64,000 nt of DNA from Comamonas odontotermitis (GTDB lineage Bacteria > Pseudomonadota > Gammaproteobacteria > Burkholderiales > Burkholderiaceae_C), in NCBI RefSeq assembly GCF_014207855.1, contig NZ_JACHKZ010000002.1, positions 186,001 to 250,000 on the forward strand, given 5' to 3'. Both the position numbers and the translations under genes were made by a program. Shown one piece after another: positions 42,829 through 51,700 of the stretch (position 1 is its first letter; each line of letters begins with the position of its first letter). Below the pieces are notes generated by a model. It made no database searches. It had not been told where the DNA came from and saw only the letters and a program-made list of their open reading frames with translations.

Positions 42829-43815
42829 ATGACTACCCTCTCTCGCCGCAGCCTGCTGGCTGCTACCGCCATTGCCTGTGCTGCATTTGCCGTCAGCGGC
42901 GCTGCGCATGCCCAAGGCTCGGGGGCGCCTGTGCGCCTGCTCGTGGGCTACTCTGCGGGCGGCCCGGTGGACCAGGGAGCACGCCTTTTTGCCATTGCGC
43001 TGTCCAAGGAACTCGGCCAGACCGTGGTCGTCGAGAACAAGACTGGCGCCAACGCCACCCTGGCGGGCAGCGAAGTGGTGCGCGCCAAGCCTGACGGCCT
43101 GACACTGTGGTTTGCCGCCAGCCCCACCATCACCATCAGCCCCAATGTGATGAGCAAGATGCAGTTCGACCCTGCCAAGGATCTGACGCCGATTGCGCCG
43201 ATCCTGAGCTACTACAACGTGCTCGTCGTCAACAACGATCAGCCTTTCAAGAATACGCAGGAGCTGGTCGCGTACGCCAAGGCCCACCCCGGCAAGCTCA
43301 ACTATGCGTCAGCCGGCGTCGGTGGCTCCAACCACCTGGGCGCGCTGCTGTTTGCCAAGCGCAGCGGCATCGAGATGAACCATGTGCCCTACAAAGGCAA
43401 TGCCCCGGCGATGACCGATGTCATCGGCGGCCAGATCAACATGATGCTCGACATCATCAGCACGGCCAGCACCTACATCCACAGCGGCAAGGTGCGCGCC
43501 ATTGCCGTCACCTCACCACAGCGCAACCCTTCGCTCCCCAACGTTCCCACGTTTGCCGAAAGCGGTATCGAGGGCCTCAAAGGCTTTGATGTGGGCGGCT
43601 GGTACGGAGTGTATGGCCCCAAGAACATGCCCGCCGATCTGACCGCCAAGCTCAACAAGGCCACCAATGCCGCGCTGGCGCAGCCCGAGCTCAAGGCCAA
43701 GTACAAGGATCTGGGCTATGACGAATGGGTAGGCGGCCCCGAAAAGCTGGCCGAGCGCGCCGCCCAGGAGCGGCAGATGTGGTCCACCGTGACCCAGGGC
43801 ATTGTGATTGACTGA
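42829..43815 (+). CDS. Bug/TctC family tripartite tricarboxylate transporter substrate-binding protein
   Basis: 328 residues from ATG 42829 with AAGGAG at 42817. A twin-arginine-like leader (TLSRRSLLAATAIACAAFAV) ends before QGSGAP. Motifs: PVRLLVGYSAGGPVDQGARL, NKTGANATLAGSEVVRAKPD, and NHVPYKGNAPAMTDVIGGQ. It is in the same operon as thiolase and acyl-CoA ligase, so its ligand is probably the acid that these enzymes break down. Confidence 0.92.
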   Translation: MTTLSRRSLLAATAIACAAFAVSGAAHAQGSGAPVRLLVGYSAGGPVDQGARLFAIALSKELGQTVVVENKTGANATLAGSEVVRAKPDGLTLWFAASPTITISPNVMSKMQFDPAKDLTPIAPILSYYNVLVVNNDQPFKNTQELVAYAKAHPGKLNYASAGVGGSNHLGALLFAKRSGIEMNHVPYKGNAPAMTDVIGGQINMMLDIISTASTYIHSGKVRAIAVTSPQRNPSLPNVPTFAESGIEGLKGFDVGGWYGVYGPKNMPADLTAKLNKATNAALAQPELKAKYKDLGYDEWVGGPEKLAERAAQERQMWSTVTQGIVID

Positions 43816-43905
43816 AGCGTGACCGGCGGCGCGGCGGTGTATTCGTCTGGTGTCACGGATAGGCCGCCTGCCTGAGGAAGGTGTTGAGAGAAAAGAGTAG
43901 AACCG

Positions 43906-45411
43906 ATGGTAGACCGTATTCATGAACTGCTGGACCGCTGGCTGCAGGAGGCGCCTGACCGTCCCTTCATCCATCTGCCCAATCGCACCCTGAGCTATTC
44001 CGATCTCGGGCGGTTGGTGGATGCGCTGGAAGCCGAGCTGCGCAGCCAACAGGTGCGCCCCGGCGACCGCGTGCTGGTCGTCGCCGAAAACTGCCCTGAG
44101 CATGCCGCCCTGCTGCTGGCCACCAGCCGCGTGGGCGCCTGGGCCTGCGGCGTGAATGCGCGTATGGCGCCGGGTGAGGTGCGCGCCTTTGCCGACAAGG
44201 CCGATGCCCGCATCATCTACTTCACCGACCGCGTCTCCAAAGCCGCAGCTGCGCATGGCGAACGCTTTGGCGTCACGCCTTCGTGCGTGCCGGGTCTGGC
44301 GCACAGCGCCGTGTTTGCCAATGCTCGGCCCGAGCCCGAGCCCATGGGCAATCCGGTGGCGGCCATCATCTTCACGTCCGGCACCACGGGTGCGCCCAAG
44401 GGCGTGATGATGAGCCACCGAGGCGTGGCGCACTTTGCGCGCGTGTCGGCGCAATCGCGCCAGCTGGGTCCGCAGGACAAGGTCTACGCCTTTGTGCCGA
44501 TGACCCATATCTTTGGCCTGGGCACCGTGCTGCTGGCATCACTGCATGCGGGTGCGGCGCTAGAGATGCGCAGCCAGTTCGAGCCCGCCGACCTGATCGA
44601 CGCACTGGCCCACCACGGTATCACCCAGCTGCAAGGCCCGCCTACCCTGTTTGCACGCCTGCTGCAGTACTGCGAACAGCAGGGAATCAGCCGCCCCGCA
44701 GCCCCCCAACTGCGCTATCTGTACACCGGCGCGGGGCCGCTCGATCTAGTGCTCAAGCAGAAAGTGGAAGCGCTGTTCGGCCAGACGCTGCACCATGGCT
44801 ACGCCATGAGTGAATACGCGGGATCGCTGCATCTGACTCGACTCGAAGAAGCACGCAGCGATACCAGCGCCGGCTATTGCATCGAAGGGGCGGAGCTGAA
44901 GATTGTGGACCCGAACACTGGTGCTGCCCTACCATGTGGCGAGCGTGGCGAAATATGGGTTCGCGGCACAGGCCTGATGCCCGGTTATTTCCGCGATGCC
45001 GAGGCCACAGCAACCGCACTGCGCGACGGCGGCTGGTATGCCACCGGCGACCTGGGCGAGCTGCACGCCGATGGAGCGCTGTTTGTGGTGGGGCGCCTCA
45101 AGGAGATGATCATCCGTTCGGGCTTCAACGTCTACCCCAGCGAGGTCGAGCATGCGCTGCACAGCTTCCCGGGTATCCAGCGCGCAGCCGTGGTGGGCCA
45201 GAAAGAGGCCGACGGCAACGAAGCAGTGATCGCCTTCATCGTGCAGGACACCGCGCACCCGCCAGATGCCGATGCCCTGCAGGCACACCTGCGCGAACAC
45301 CTGGCGCCCTACAAGCGCCCTGCTCGCATCATTGCTATCGATGATCTGCCCGTCAATGCCAACGGCAAGGTCATGAAGCGCGAGCTGCAGGCTCGCCTGG
45401 AATCATCTTGA
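43906..45411 (+). CDS. AMP-dependent acyl-CoA synthetase
   Basis: 501-residue adenylate-forming ligase, last gene of the plus-strand catabolic operon. Motifs: FTSGTTGAPKGVMMSHRG (P-loop), HHGYAMSEYAG, GWYATGDLGELHADG, GRLKEMIIRSGFNVYPSEVE and VNANGKVMKRELQ (catalytic Lys). Complete and of normal length. It should activate the acid bound by the adjacent Bug protein. It is only distantly related to the ligase at 25967. Confidence 0.9.
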   Translation: MVDRIHELLDRWLQEAPDRPFIHLPNRTLSYSDLGRLVDALEAELRSQQVRPGDRVLVVAENCPEHAALLLATSRVGAWACGVNARMAPGEVRAFADKADARIIYFTDRVSKAAAAHGERFGVTPSCVPGLAHSAVFANARPEPEPMGNPVAAIIFTSGTTGAPKGVMMSHRGVAHFARVSAQSRQLGPQDKVYAFVPMTHIFGLGTVLLASLHAGAALEMRSQFEPADLIDALAHHGITQLQGPPTLFARLLQYCEQQGISRPAAPQLRYLYTGAGPLDLVLKQKVEALFGQTLHHGYAMSEYAGSLHLTRLEEARSDTSAGYCIEGAELKIVDPNTGAALPCGERGEIWVRGTGLMPGYFRDAEATATALRDGGWYATGDLGELHADGALFVVGRLKEMIIRSGFNVYPSEVEHALHSFPGIQRAAVVGQKEADGNEAVIAFIVQDTAHPPDADALQAHLREHLAPYKRPARIIAIDDLPVNANGKVMKRELQARLESS

Positions 45412-45440
45412 CACGATGAGGACCATCGCGGCCCGCGCTT

Positions 45441-46259
45441 TCAATGAGGCGCAGGTGCTATTTTTTCCATGAATTCATTCAGGCTCGCCGTTGACAGTTC
45501 GCCCACACGCATGCCCTGCAACTGGCCATTGGCATCGTAGAACAGGGTCGTCGGCAAGGCGCGGCTGCCAGCCACTTCGGTCATTGCATTCCTCGGATCC
45601 AGCAGCACCTGCGCTTCGGGCAAGCCGAAGCCGCGTGCGGCGGTCAGCGCCACCTCGGGCTTTTCCTGCTGGTTGATCCACAGAAAATGCACCTGAGGAT
45701 AACGCTGCTGTGCTTCGCGCAGCGCAGGCATTTCGCGCACGCAAGGCGTGCACCAGCTGGCCCACAGATTGATCACTACGGGCTTGCCCTTGAGCTGATC
45801 CAACGCATGGGTCTTCGCATCCAGCGCTACCAATTGCAGCGCTGGCAGGGCCTTGTCGCTGCCCGACAATTGCTGCACCATTGCATTGCCACCCAGCCAA
45901 ACTGCGCCAAAAAGCACCACAGCCCCGGCCAGTGGCTGAAAGACGGCCTGCTTGCGCAGCCATAGCCACCAGATATATACGACCACCACCGCCAGCGCAG
46001 CCCAGGGCTCCCACCCGCCATCACGGATATTGATGATGGACAGGGGCTGCGCCAGGTACTCATCGGCATACCGCGCCACAAAACCTAGGCGCGCAGCCAC
46101 CAGGGCCAACAACGGCAACAGCCAGATGTGGGGTGCGACGATCAACCCTTGCTTGCGTGCCCAACGCGTATACAACTGATCAGCCGCCAGAAACGCCAGC
46201 AGCAAGACCAGCAAACTCCAGGGCAGCGCAAATGGCCCAACCTGCAAACTGGCGCTCAT
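45441..46259 (-). CDS. Membrane-anchored TlpA-like thioredoxin with Lgt-like transmembrane region
   Basis: 272 residues from ATG 46259, preceded by AAAGAGA. The N-terminal half has four to five hydrophobic segments (WSLLVLLLAFLAADQLYTRW, IWLLPLLALVAARLGFVARY, WAALAVVVVYIWWLWLRK, LAGAVVLFGAVWLGG), with RLGFVARYADEY recalling the prolipoprotein diacylglyceryl transferase topology. The C-terminal half is a periplasmic thioredoxin fold with an active site WASWCTPCVREMP (C-T-P-C) and cis-Pro region SRALPTTLFYDANG. It probably reduces protein disulfides in the periplasm, for example for cytochrome c maturation; the partner is not known. Confidence 0.85.
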   Translation of the reverse strand: MSASLQVGPFALPWSLLVLLLAFLAADQLYTRWARKQGLIVAPHIWLLPLLALVAARLGFVARYADEYLAQPLSIINIRDGGWEPWAALAVVVVYIWWLWLRKQAVFQPLAGAVVLFGAVWLGGNAMVQQLSGSDKALPALQLVALDAKTHALDQLKGKPVVINLWASWCTPCVREMPALREAQQRYPQVHFLWINQQEKPEVALTAARGFGLPEAQVLLDPRNAMTEVAGSRALPTTLFYDANGQLQGMRVGELSTASLNEFMEKIAPAPH

Positions 46260-46499
46260 GAATGCTCTCTTTCCCATATGAAAAAGGGCTGCAGAGGCCA
46301 TCTGCAGCACCTGTGTATCCACTGTCGGAGTGCCCAGCTCTCCATTGGTTCCCTGCAGGGCAGCGTGAGCAAGCGCTGCCTCTGGATTTCTCCATGTTCG
46401 GCGGCCGTATATAGTGTGCAGACCTGTATTTGCCAATACAGCAGGCAAGTGCTTTGAATGGATGAACCCCCATCGGCCATTGAATGGAGCCAAGAAACC

Positions 46500-46994
46500 A
46501 TGAAGCTCAGCAACAAGGCGCCCCGATTTGGATGGTGGTTCTCTGCATGCTTTTTGCTGATGTGCGCAGTGTTTACGTACATCCTCATCCGCGACGGCTT
46601 CTCACATGCGCAGACCAATCCGCCATCCGCTTCCGGCTACGCCATGCCATGGCTCATGCCTGCTGTACTTGCCGTGTTCTGGGCAGCCGGGCTTGGCGTT
46701 GCCTGGTATCTGACGGGCATCCCTTGTGTGGAGGCGGGGCTTGACGCCTCCGGGTCCGTGCACATTCTCAGGCGTTATCCGTTCAGAACCGAATCCCAAA
46801 CCATTGACGCTGCAGACCTTGCCGGAGCAACGCTTGTGGAGACCAAGGATTCAGAGGGCGATCTGTACTACTCCATCAGACTGACCACCACTGACGGAAT
46901 GCAGATGGATGTCGCACAGAGTCCGGATCGCTCAATTTGTGAAACCGCGTTGAACCGCTTCAATGCAGCCTTGAGAGCATCGGCCGCCGGGTAG
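46500..46994 (+). CDS. Small inner-membrane protein of unknown function
   Basis: 164 residues from ATG 46500 with GGAG at 46486; ATG 46458 would add 14 residues. Two transmembrane helices (about 12-30 and 50-70: WWFSACFLLMCAVFTYILI and PWLMPAVLAVFWAAGLGVAW) form a hairpin. A C-terminal domain of about 90 residues with a beta-rich pleckstrin-like pattern follows (SVHILRRYPFRTESQTIDAA, LYYSIRLTTTDGMQMDVA). Not recognised. It is divergent from the thioredoxin-like gene with about 240 bp between. Confidence 0.75.
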   Translation: MKLSNKAPRFGWWFSACFLLMCAVFTYILIRDGFSHAQTNPPSASGYAMPWLMPAVLAVFWAAGLGVAWYLTGIPCVEAGLDASGSVHILRRYPFRTESQTIDAADLAGATLVETKDSEGDLYYSIRLTTTDGMQMDVAQSPDRSICETALNRFNAALRASAAG

Positions 46995-47060
46995 CCCTGT
47001 GATGGTGCCCGGGTAAAGCCTTCCCAAGCACCACCAAGTCATCCTTCAATGGCAGCGGGC

Positions 47061-48500
47061 TTACTGGTCTTCGCTCACCAGCTTGATGTTGCAATACGCC
47101 TGCAGCCCTTCAATGCCGCACTCGGATCCCCAGCCGCTTTCCTTGACGCCGCCAAACGGCGCCTCGGCCATCGAGATGTTCAAGGTATTGATACCCAACA
47201 TGCCGGTTTGCACGCCATTGGCCAATTGCTGGCGCACGCCGCTGTCCTGCGTGAAGGCATAGGCGGCCAGACCATACTGCAGGCGGTTGGCGCGGCGCAG
47301 TGCTTCTTCCATGTCGTCCACCGGATTGATCAATGCAACAGGGCCAAACGGTTCCTCGTTCATCAGGCCTGCGTCTTCATCGACATGGCTGAGCACCGTA
47401 GGCTCCCAAAAGAAGCCCGCGCCCGGCATGCGCTTGCCGCCCGTATGCAAGGTGGCACCGCGCTTTTGCGCATCGGCGATCAGGCGCGTCAAGGCTTCAA
47501 TGCGGCGCGGGTTGGCCAAAGGCCCCATGTTGCTGGCCTCTTCCAGGCCATTGCCCACCTTGAGCTGCCTTGTGCGCTCCACAAATGCCGCTACAAAGCG
47601 GTCGAACACCTCGCGGTGCACATAAAAGCGCGTGGGCGAAATGCAGACCTGCCCCGCATTGCGGAACTTGCCCGCAACCAGCGCGTCTGCGACCTTGGCC
47701 ACATCGGCGTCCTTCCAGACGATGACAGGCGCGTGACCGCCCAACTCCAGCGTGGCGCGCTTCATGCTCCTGGCGGCCTGCGCGGCAAGCATCTTACCCA
47801 CCGCAGTAGAGCCGGTGAACGAAAACTTGGCAATCTCGGGCTGGTCAAGCAGGTAGCCCGATACTTCCGCTGGCACGCCAAACACCATGTTCAGCACGCC
47901 AGCGGGCAGCCCGGCGTCGTGCAGTACCCGCACCAGCTCCTGCGCAGTGGCCGGGGTTTCTTCTGCGGGCTTCAGAATCAGCGTACAGCCCGCAGCCAGT
48001 GCACCGGCAATCTTGCGGGCAGGTGTGATGGCGGGAAAATTCCACGGTGCAAAGGCAGCGCAGACGCCTACCGGCTCATGGTGTACGGCGATGCGCTGGG
48101 TCGGCGTCTTGCCAGGAACCAGGCGGCCATAGTTACGACGGCCTTCTTCGGCATACCAGTCATAGGTGTCGGCAGCGGCCAGCACTTCGAGCCTGGACTC
48201 GCGCAAGGGCTTGCCCTGCTCCAGCGTCATGCAGGTGGCAATGTGGGTGGCACGTTCGCGGATCAGGCTGGCCGCCTTGCGCAGGATGTCCGAGCGCGCA
48301 AGCGGTGACGTGCGCTTCCAGCTTTCAAAAGCGCCGTTGGCAGCCTGCAATGCGGCTTGCAGGTCGGCCTGGCTGGCGTGGGGGAGATCGCCCAGTACGG
48401 ATTCATCCACCGGATTGAACACCGGCTCGCTCTTGCGCCCCTCGGAGGACAGCCATTGGCCGTTGATAAACAGCTGCAATTGTGGATAAGCATGGGACAT
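47061..48500 (-). CDS. gabD: NAD(P)-dependent succinate-semialdehyde dehydrogenase
   Basis: 479-residue aldehyde dehydrogenase, close to E. coli GabD (482). Signatures: FAPWNFPAITPARKIAGAL (cofactor), FTGSTAVGKMLAAQAA, catalytic Glu in ATLELGGHAPVIVW, catalytic Cys in RNAGQVCISPTRFYVH, and EEPFGPVALI. SSADH is the best family match; other short-chain semialdehydes are possible. It lies just downstream of the LivK-like genes on the same strand, with an 82-bp gap, and could be part of that transcript. Confidence 0.85.
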   Translation of the reverse strand: MSHAYPQLQLFINGQWLSSEGRKSEPVFNPVDESVLGDLPHASQADLQAALQAANGAFESWKRTSPLARSDILRKAASLIRERATHIATCMTLEQGKPLRESRLEVLAAADTYDWYAEEGRRNYGRLVPGKTPTQRIAVHHEPVGVCAAFAPWNFPAITPARKIAGALAAGCTLILKPAEETPATAQELVRVLHDAGLPAGVLNMVFGVPAEVSGYLLDQPEIAKFSFTGSTAVGKMLAAQAARSMKRATLELGGHAPVIVWKDADVAKVADALVAGKFRNAGQVCISPTRFYVHREVFDRFVAAFVERTRQLKVGNGLEEASNMGPLANPRRIEALTRLIADAQKRGATLHTGGKRMPGAGFFWEPTVLSHVDEDAGLMNEEPFGPVALINPVDDMEEALRRANRLQYGLAAYAFTQDSGVRQQLANGVQTGMLGINTLNISMAEAPFGGVKESGWGSECGIEGLQAYCNIKLVSEDQ

Positions 48501-48582
48501 GGTCGGCTCCTACGAGTGTTTTGCGTGCATGGATCGGCCTGTCGGAAACGAAGGCCGTTGCATGCTGTGGATAAATCTGTGC

Positions 48583-49800
48583 CTATTTCTTCACCAATGC
48601 GCATTTGCCATCGGTCATGGGGCGGAACGCCTTGTCGCCGGGGATGGTGGCAAGGATCTTGTAGTAATCCCATGGGCCCTTGGATTCTTCTGGCGACTTG
48701 ACCTGGGCCAGGTACAGGTCGTGCACCATGCGGCCGTCTTCGCGCACATGACCGTTCTGACTGAAGAAGTCTTCGAGCTTGTTGGACTTGAGGTACCTGG
48801 TGACTGCGGGGCCATCATCTGAATGGATGGCAGCCACCGCTTTCAGGTACTGGGTAACTGCCGAATACGTGCCTGCATGCACCATCGACGGCATGGTTTT
48901 CTTGCCCATGCGCTCAAAAAAGCGTTGCGAGAAGGCGCGCGTCTCGGGTGTGCGGTCCCAGTAGAAGGCTGTGGCAAATGTCAGGCCCTGGGCGGTCTTG
49001 AGGCCCAGCGAGTGCACATCCTGGATGAACATGAACTGCGGCGCCACGGTCTGGTTCTTCATCAAACCAAACTGGTTGGCCGACTTGATTGCATTGATGG
49101 TGTCGTTGCCCGCACTCACCAAAGTGACCACCGGTGCCTTGGACTCCTGCGCCTGCAACACAAAGGAAGAGAAATCGCTGGCGTTGAGCGGGAAATTGGT
49201 GCGCCCCACAATCTTGCCGCCGCCTTTGCTGACGATATTCGTCACGGTCTCAGCCCCTGCTTTGCCAAAGGCATAGTCCACCGCCATGATGTACCAGTCC
49301 TTCTTGCCCTTTTCCAACATGGCATGCGCCACGCCGCTGGCCATCGCGTAGGTGTCATAGGTGTAGTGAATGGCAGTGGGAATGCAGGCCTCGCTGGTCA
49401 GCGCGTCCGATGCACCACCGGAGGTAAGGATGAGCTTGTTGCGTTCCTTGGCCAAGTTGTAGACCGCCATGGCAACGGCAGAATTGTTCAAGTCCACCAC
49501 CACGTCCACACCTTCGGTGTCGAACCAGGTGCGCGCGCGGCTCGCCCCCACGTCGGCCTTGCCCTGGTGGTCGGCAAAGACCACCTCGATCTTCTTGCCG
49601 TCCACCGTACCGCCAAAGTCCTCGACCGCCATTTTCGTGGCCTCGACCGATCCACGCCCGGCCGTATCGGCATAGGGCCCTGACATGTCACTGAGCACCG
49701 CGATCTTCACCACATCCCCCGATATGCCTTGGGCCTGGACGGGCAAGACGGCAGCGGCAACAGAGGCCGCGAGCGCGGCGATGGCTGTCAAACGTTTCAT
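48583..49800 (-). CDS. LivK-like ABC transporter substrate-binding protein (copy 1)
   Basis: 405 residues from ATG 49800 with AAGGAGA upstream. The signal peptide MKRLTAIAALAASVAAAVLP is cleaved after VQA. The Peripla_BP_6 fold shows VVKIAVLSDMSGPYADTAGR, VDVVVDLNNSAVAMAVYNLA and HYTYDTYAMASGVAHAM. The gene is a clear paralogue of the neighbouring 49843 gene (same opening G-D-V-V-K-I-A-V-L-S-D-M-S and matching blocks throughout). No permease or ATPase genes accompany it. The ligand may be a branched-chain, aromatic or other hydrophobic acid rather than an amino acid. Confidence 0.9.
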   Translation of the reverse strand: MKRLTAIAALAASVAAAVLPVQAQGISGDVVKIAVLSDMSGPYADTAGRGSVEATKMAVEDFGGTVDGKKIEVVFADHQGKADVGASRARTWFDTEGVDVVVDLNNSAVAMAVYNLAKERNKLILTSGGASDALTSEACIPTAIHYTYDTYAMASGVAHAMLEKGKKDWYIMAVDYAFGKAGAETVTNIVSKGGGKIVGRTNFPLNASDFSSFVLQAQESKAPVVTLVSAGNDTINAIKSANQFGLMKNQTVAPQFMFIQDVHSLGLKTAQGLTFATAFYWDRTPETRAFSQRFFERMGKKTMPSMVHAGTYSAVTQYLKAVAAIHSDDGPAVTRYLKSNKLEDFFSQNGHVREDGRMVHDLYLAQVKSPEESKGPWDYYKILATIPGDKAFRPMTDGKCALVKK

Positions 49801-49842
49801 GGCTAGTCTCCTTGATGTAGGGAATGAATCGGCAGTCTGTGA

Positions 49843-51045
49843 TCAGGATTTCTTCACCAGCGGGCAGGTGCTCTTGGACAGCGGACGAAAGGCCTCATCG
49901 CCGGGAATGGTGGACACGACCTTGTAGTAATCCCAGGGCGCTTTCGATTCCTCGGGCTTTTTCACCTGCACCACATACATGTCGTGCACCATGCGGCCGT
50001 CCTCACGCACATAGCCGTTCTGTGAGAAGGCGTCGTTGATCTTCATCTTCCTGAGCTGCGCCGCCACGGCAGGCCCATCGTCGGTGCCAGCTTCCTTGAT
50101 AGCCTGCAGGTAAGTCATCACAGCGGAATAGTCGCCCGCCTGCACCATCGACGGCATCTTCTTCATGCGTTCGAAATAACGCTTGGCCCACGCGCGCGAT
50201 TCGGGCGTTCGGTCCCAATAGAAGGCCGTGGCGAAGGTCATGCCCTGGCCATACTTGAGGCCCAGGCCATGGATATCGTTGATGAACATCAGCTGCGGCA
50301 CCAGCACCTGGTTCTTCGTCAGGCCAAAGTCATACGCAGCCTTGATGGTGTTGACGGTGTCATTGGTTGCATTGGCCAGCGTCACCACCTGCGCCTTGGA
50401 GGCCTGTGCCTGCGTGACGTAGGACGAGAAATCGCTGGCATTGAGCGGGTGCGCCACCTGGCCAGTGATCCTGCCGCCACCCGCTTCCACAAACTCTGTC
50501 GCCGTGGCCGCCATGGCCTTGCCCGCTGCGTAATCGACCGAGATGATGAACCAGTCCTTCTTGCCTTGTGCCAGCACGCCCTTGACCGCGGCGTTGGTCA
50601 TGGCGTAGGTGTCATAGGTGTAGTGCACCAGGGTGACGCCGCAGTGCTCGTTGGTCAATGCGGTGGAGACGGCGCCGGTGTTCATCACCATCTTGTTCCG
50701 CTCACGCGCCAGGCCGTTGACCGCGATGGCGACTGCGGAGTTGTTCATGTTCATGACCATGTCCACTCCGTCGTTGTCGAACCACTGGCGCGCCTTGGTC
50801 GCCGCCACGTCGGCCTTGTTCTGGTGATCGGCAGAGACCAGTTCGATCTTCTTGCCCAGCACGGTGCCGCCAAAATCGGCAATGGCCATCCTGGCGGCTT
50901 CCACCGAGCCTTTGCCCGCCGTGTCGGCATACAGGCTCGACATGTCGCTGAGCACTGCGATCTTCACAACGTCCCCAGAGACGCCCTGCGCCTGCGCTGC
51001 AAGGCTCGCCAATGCGGCGGCCAGCCCCAGTGTGGTTTTCCTCAT
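49843..51045 (-). CDS. LivK-like ABC transporter substrate-binding protein (copy 2)
   Basis: 400 residues from ATG 51045, with GGAGACAAGAAC upstream. Signal peptide MRKTTLGLAAALASLAAQAQ. Blocks shared with copy 1: GDVVKIAVLSDMSSLYADTA, NMNNSAVAIAVNGLARERNK, HYTYDTYAMTNAAVKGVL and AFYWDRTPESRAWAKRYFER. It is separated from copy 1 by 42 bp, so the two are a tandem duplication transcribed together. Divergent from the DUF35/thiolase-like operon, which may use the transported compound. Confidence 0.9.
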   Translation of the reverse strand: MRKTTLGLAAALASLAAQAQGVSGDVVKIAVLSDMSSLYADTAGKGSVEAARMAIADFGGTVLGKKIELVSADHQNKADVAATKARQWFDNDGVDMVMNMNNSAVAIAVNGLARERNKMVMNTGAVSTALTNEHCGVTLVHYTYDTYAMTNAAVKGVLAQGKKDWFIISVDYAAGKAMAATATEFVEAGGGRITGQVAHPLNASDFSSYVTQAQASKAQVVTLANATNDTVNTIKAAYDFGLTKNQVLVPQLMFINDIHGLGLKYGQGMTFATAFYWDRTPESRAWAKRYFERMKKMPSMVQAGDYSAVMTYLQAIKEAGTDDGPAVAAQLRKMKINDAFSQNGYVREDGRMVHDMYVVQVKKPEESKAPWDYYKVVSTIPGDEAFRPLSKSTCPLVKKS

Positions 51046-51314
51046 GTTCTTGTCTCCGATTCTTATATTGAGCTCCTGATGCTAGAGCTTTATGGCGCAG
51101 CAGCTTTTGCCTTTGCAAAGCCGTGCCTTAGCCTGTGCCAAAGCCCTGAAAACCCTAAGAACCTGTTTGCGATCCGGCACCTGTTCGGAGCTGTCGCCTG
51201 CGTTGATCAAGTCGCGCCAAACCCCCTCTTCCGCAACCAATAATTGCACGCGAGGGTGAAATCACCCATGCTCCACCATCCGCCCGATACCGCAATACCG
51301 AGAAAGACACCGCA

Positions 51315-51680
51315 ATGACACCTTCGATGTCAAGCCAATACCAGGCCGCGCTCGATGCAGGCAACTTCCAGATCCAGCGCTGCGCGGCCTGCCACAAGGC
51401 CATCTTCTATCCTCGTGAACTGTGTCCGCATTGCGGCAGTGACCAGCTGACCTGGGAACAGCCCTCTGGGCAAGGCACGGTCTACTCCACCACAGTCATC
51501 CGCCGCAAGGCCGATGCCGGTGGCGACTACAACGTGACACTGGTCGATCTGGCCGAAGGCCCCCGCATGATGAGCCGCGTGGAAGGCATGGCGCCAACCG
51601 ATGTGAAGATTGGCATGGCAGTGCGCGCACAGGTGGTGCAGCACAATGGCAAGGGCTTGGTGGTATTCAAGGCCGCATAA
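51315..51680 (+). CDS. Zn-ribbon/OB-fold (DUF35) protein, partner of the adjacent thiolase-like protein
   Basis: 121 residues. The N-terminal rubredoxin-like zinc ribbon has C23-x-x-C26 and C37-x-x-C40 (RCAACH and LCPHCG), and is followed by an OB-fold (GQGTVYSTTVIRRKAD, YNVTLVDLAEGPRMMSRVEG, IGMAVRAQVV). DUF35 proteins form complexes with thiolase-like enzymes, either HMG-CoA-forming thiolases or the steroid retro-aldolase Ltp2 with ChsH2. The next gene, 20 bp downstream, encodes exactly such a partner. Confidence 0.9.
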   Translation: MTPSMSSQYQAALDAGNFQIQRCAACHKAIFYPRELCPHCGSDQLTWEQPSGQGTVYSTTVIRRKADAGGDYNVTLVDLAEGPRMMSRVEGMAPTDVKIGMAVRAQVVQHNGKGLVVFKAA

Positions 51681-51700
51681 GAACGAAAAGGGACAAGCAC

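Noticed and set aside
51046-51314. Promoter or riboswitch in the divergent region before the DUF35 gene
   Set aside because: Two short similar stretches around 51160-51190 (ACCTGTTTGCG and ACCTGTTCGG) were noticed, but no convincing operator, promoter pair or RNA fold could be supported.
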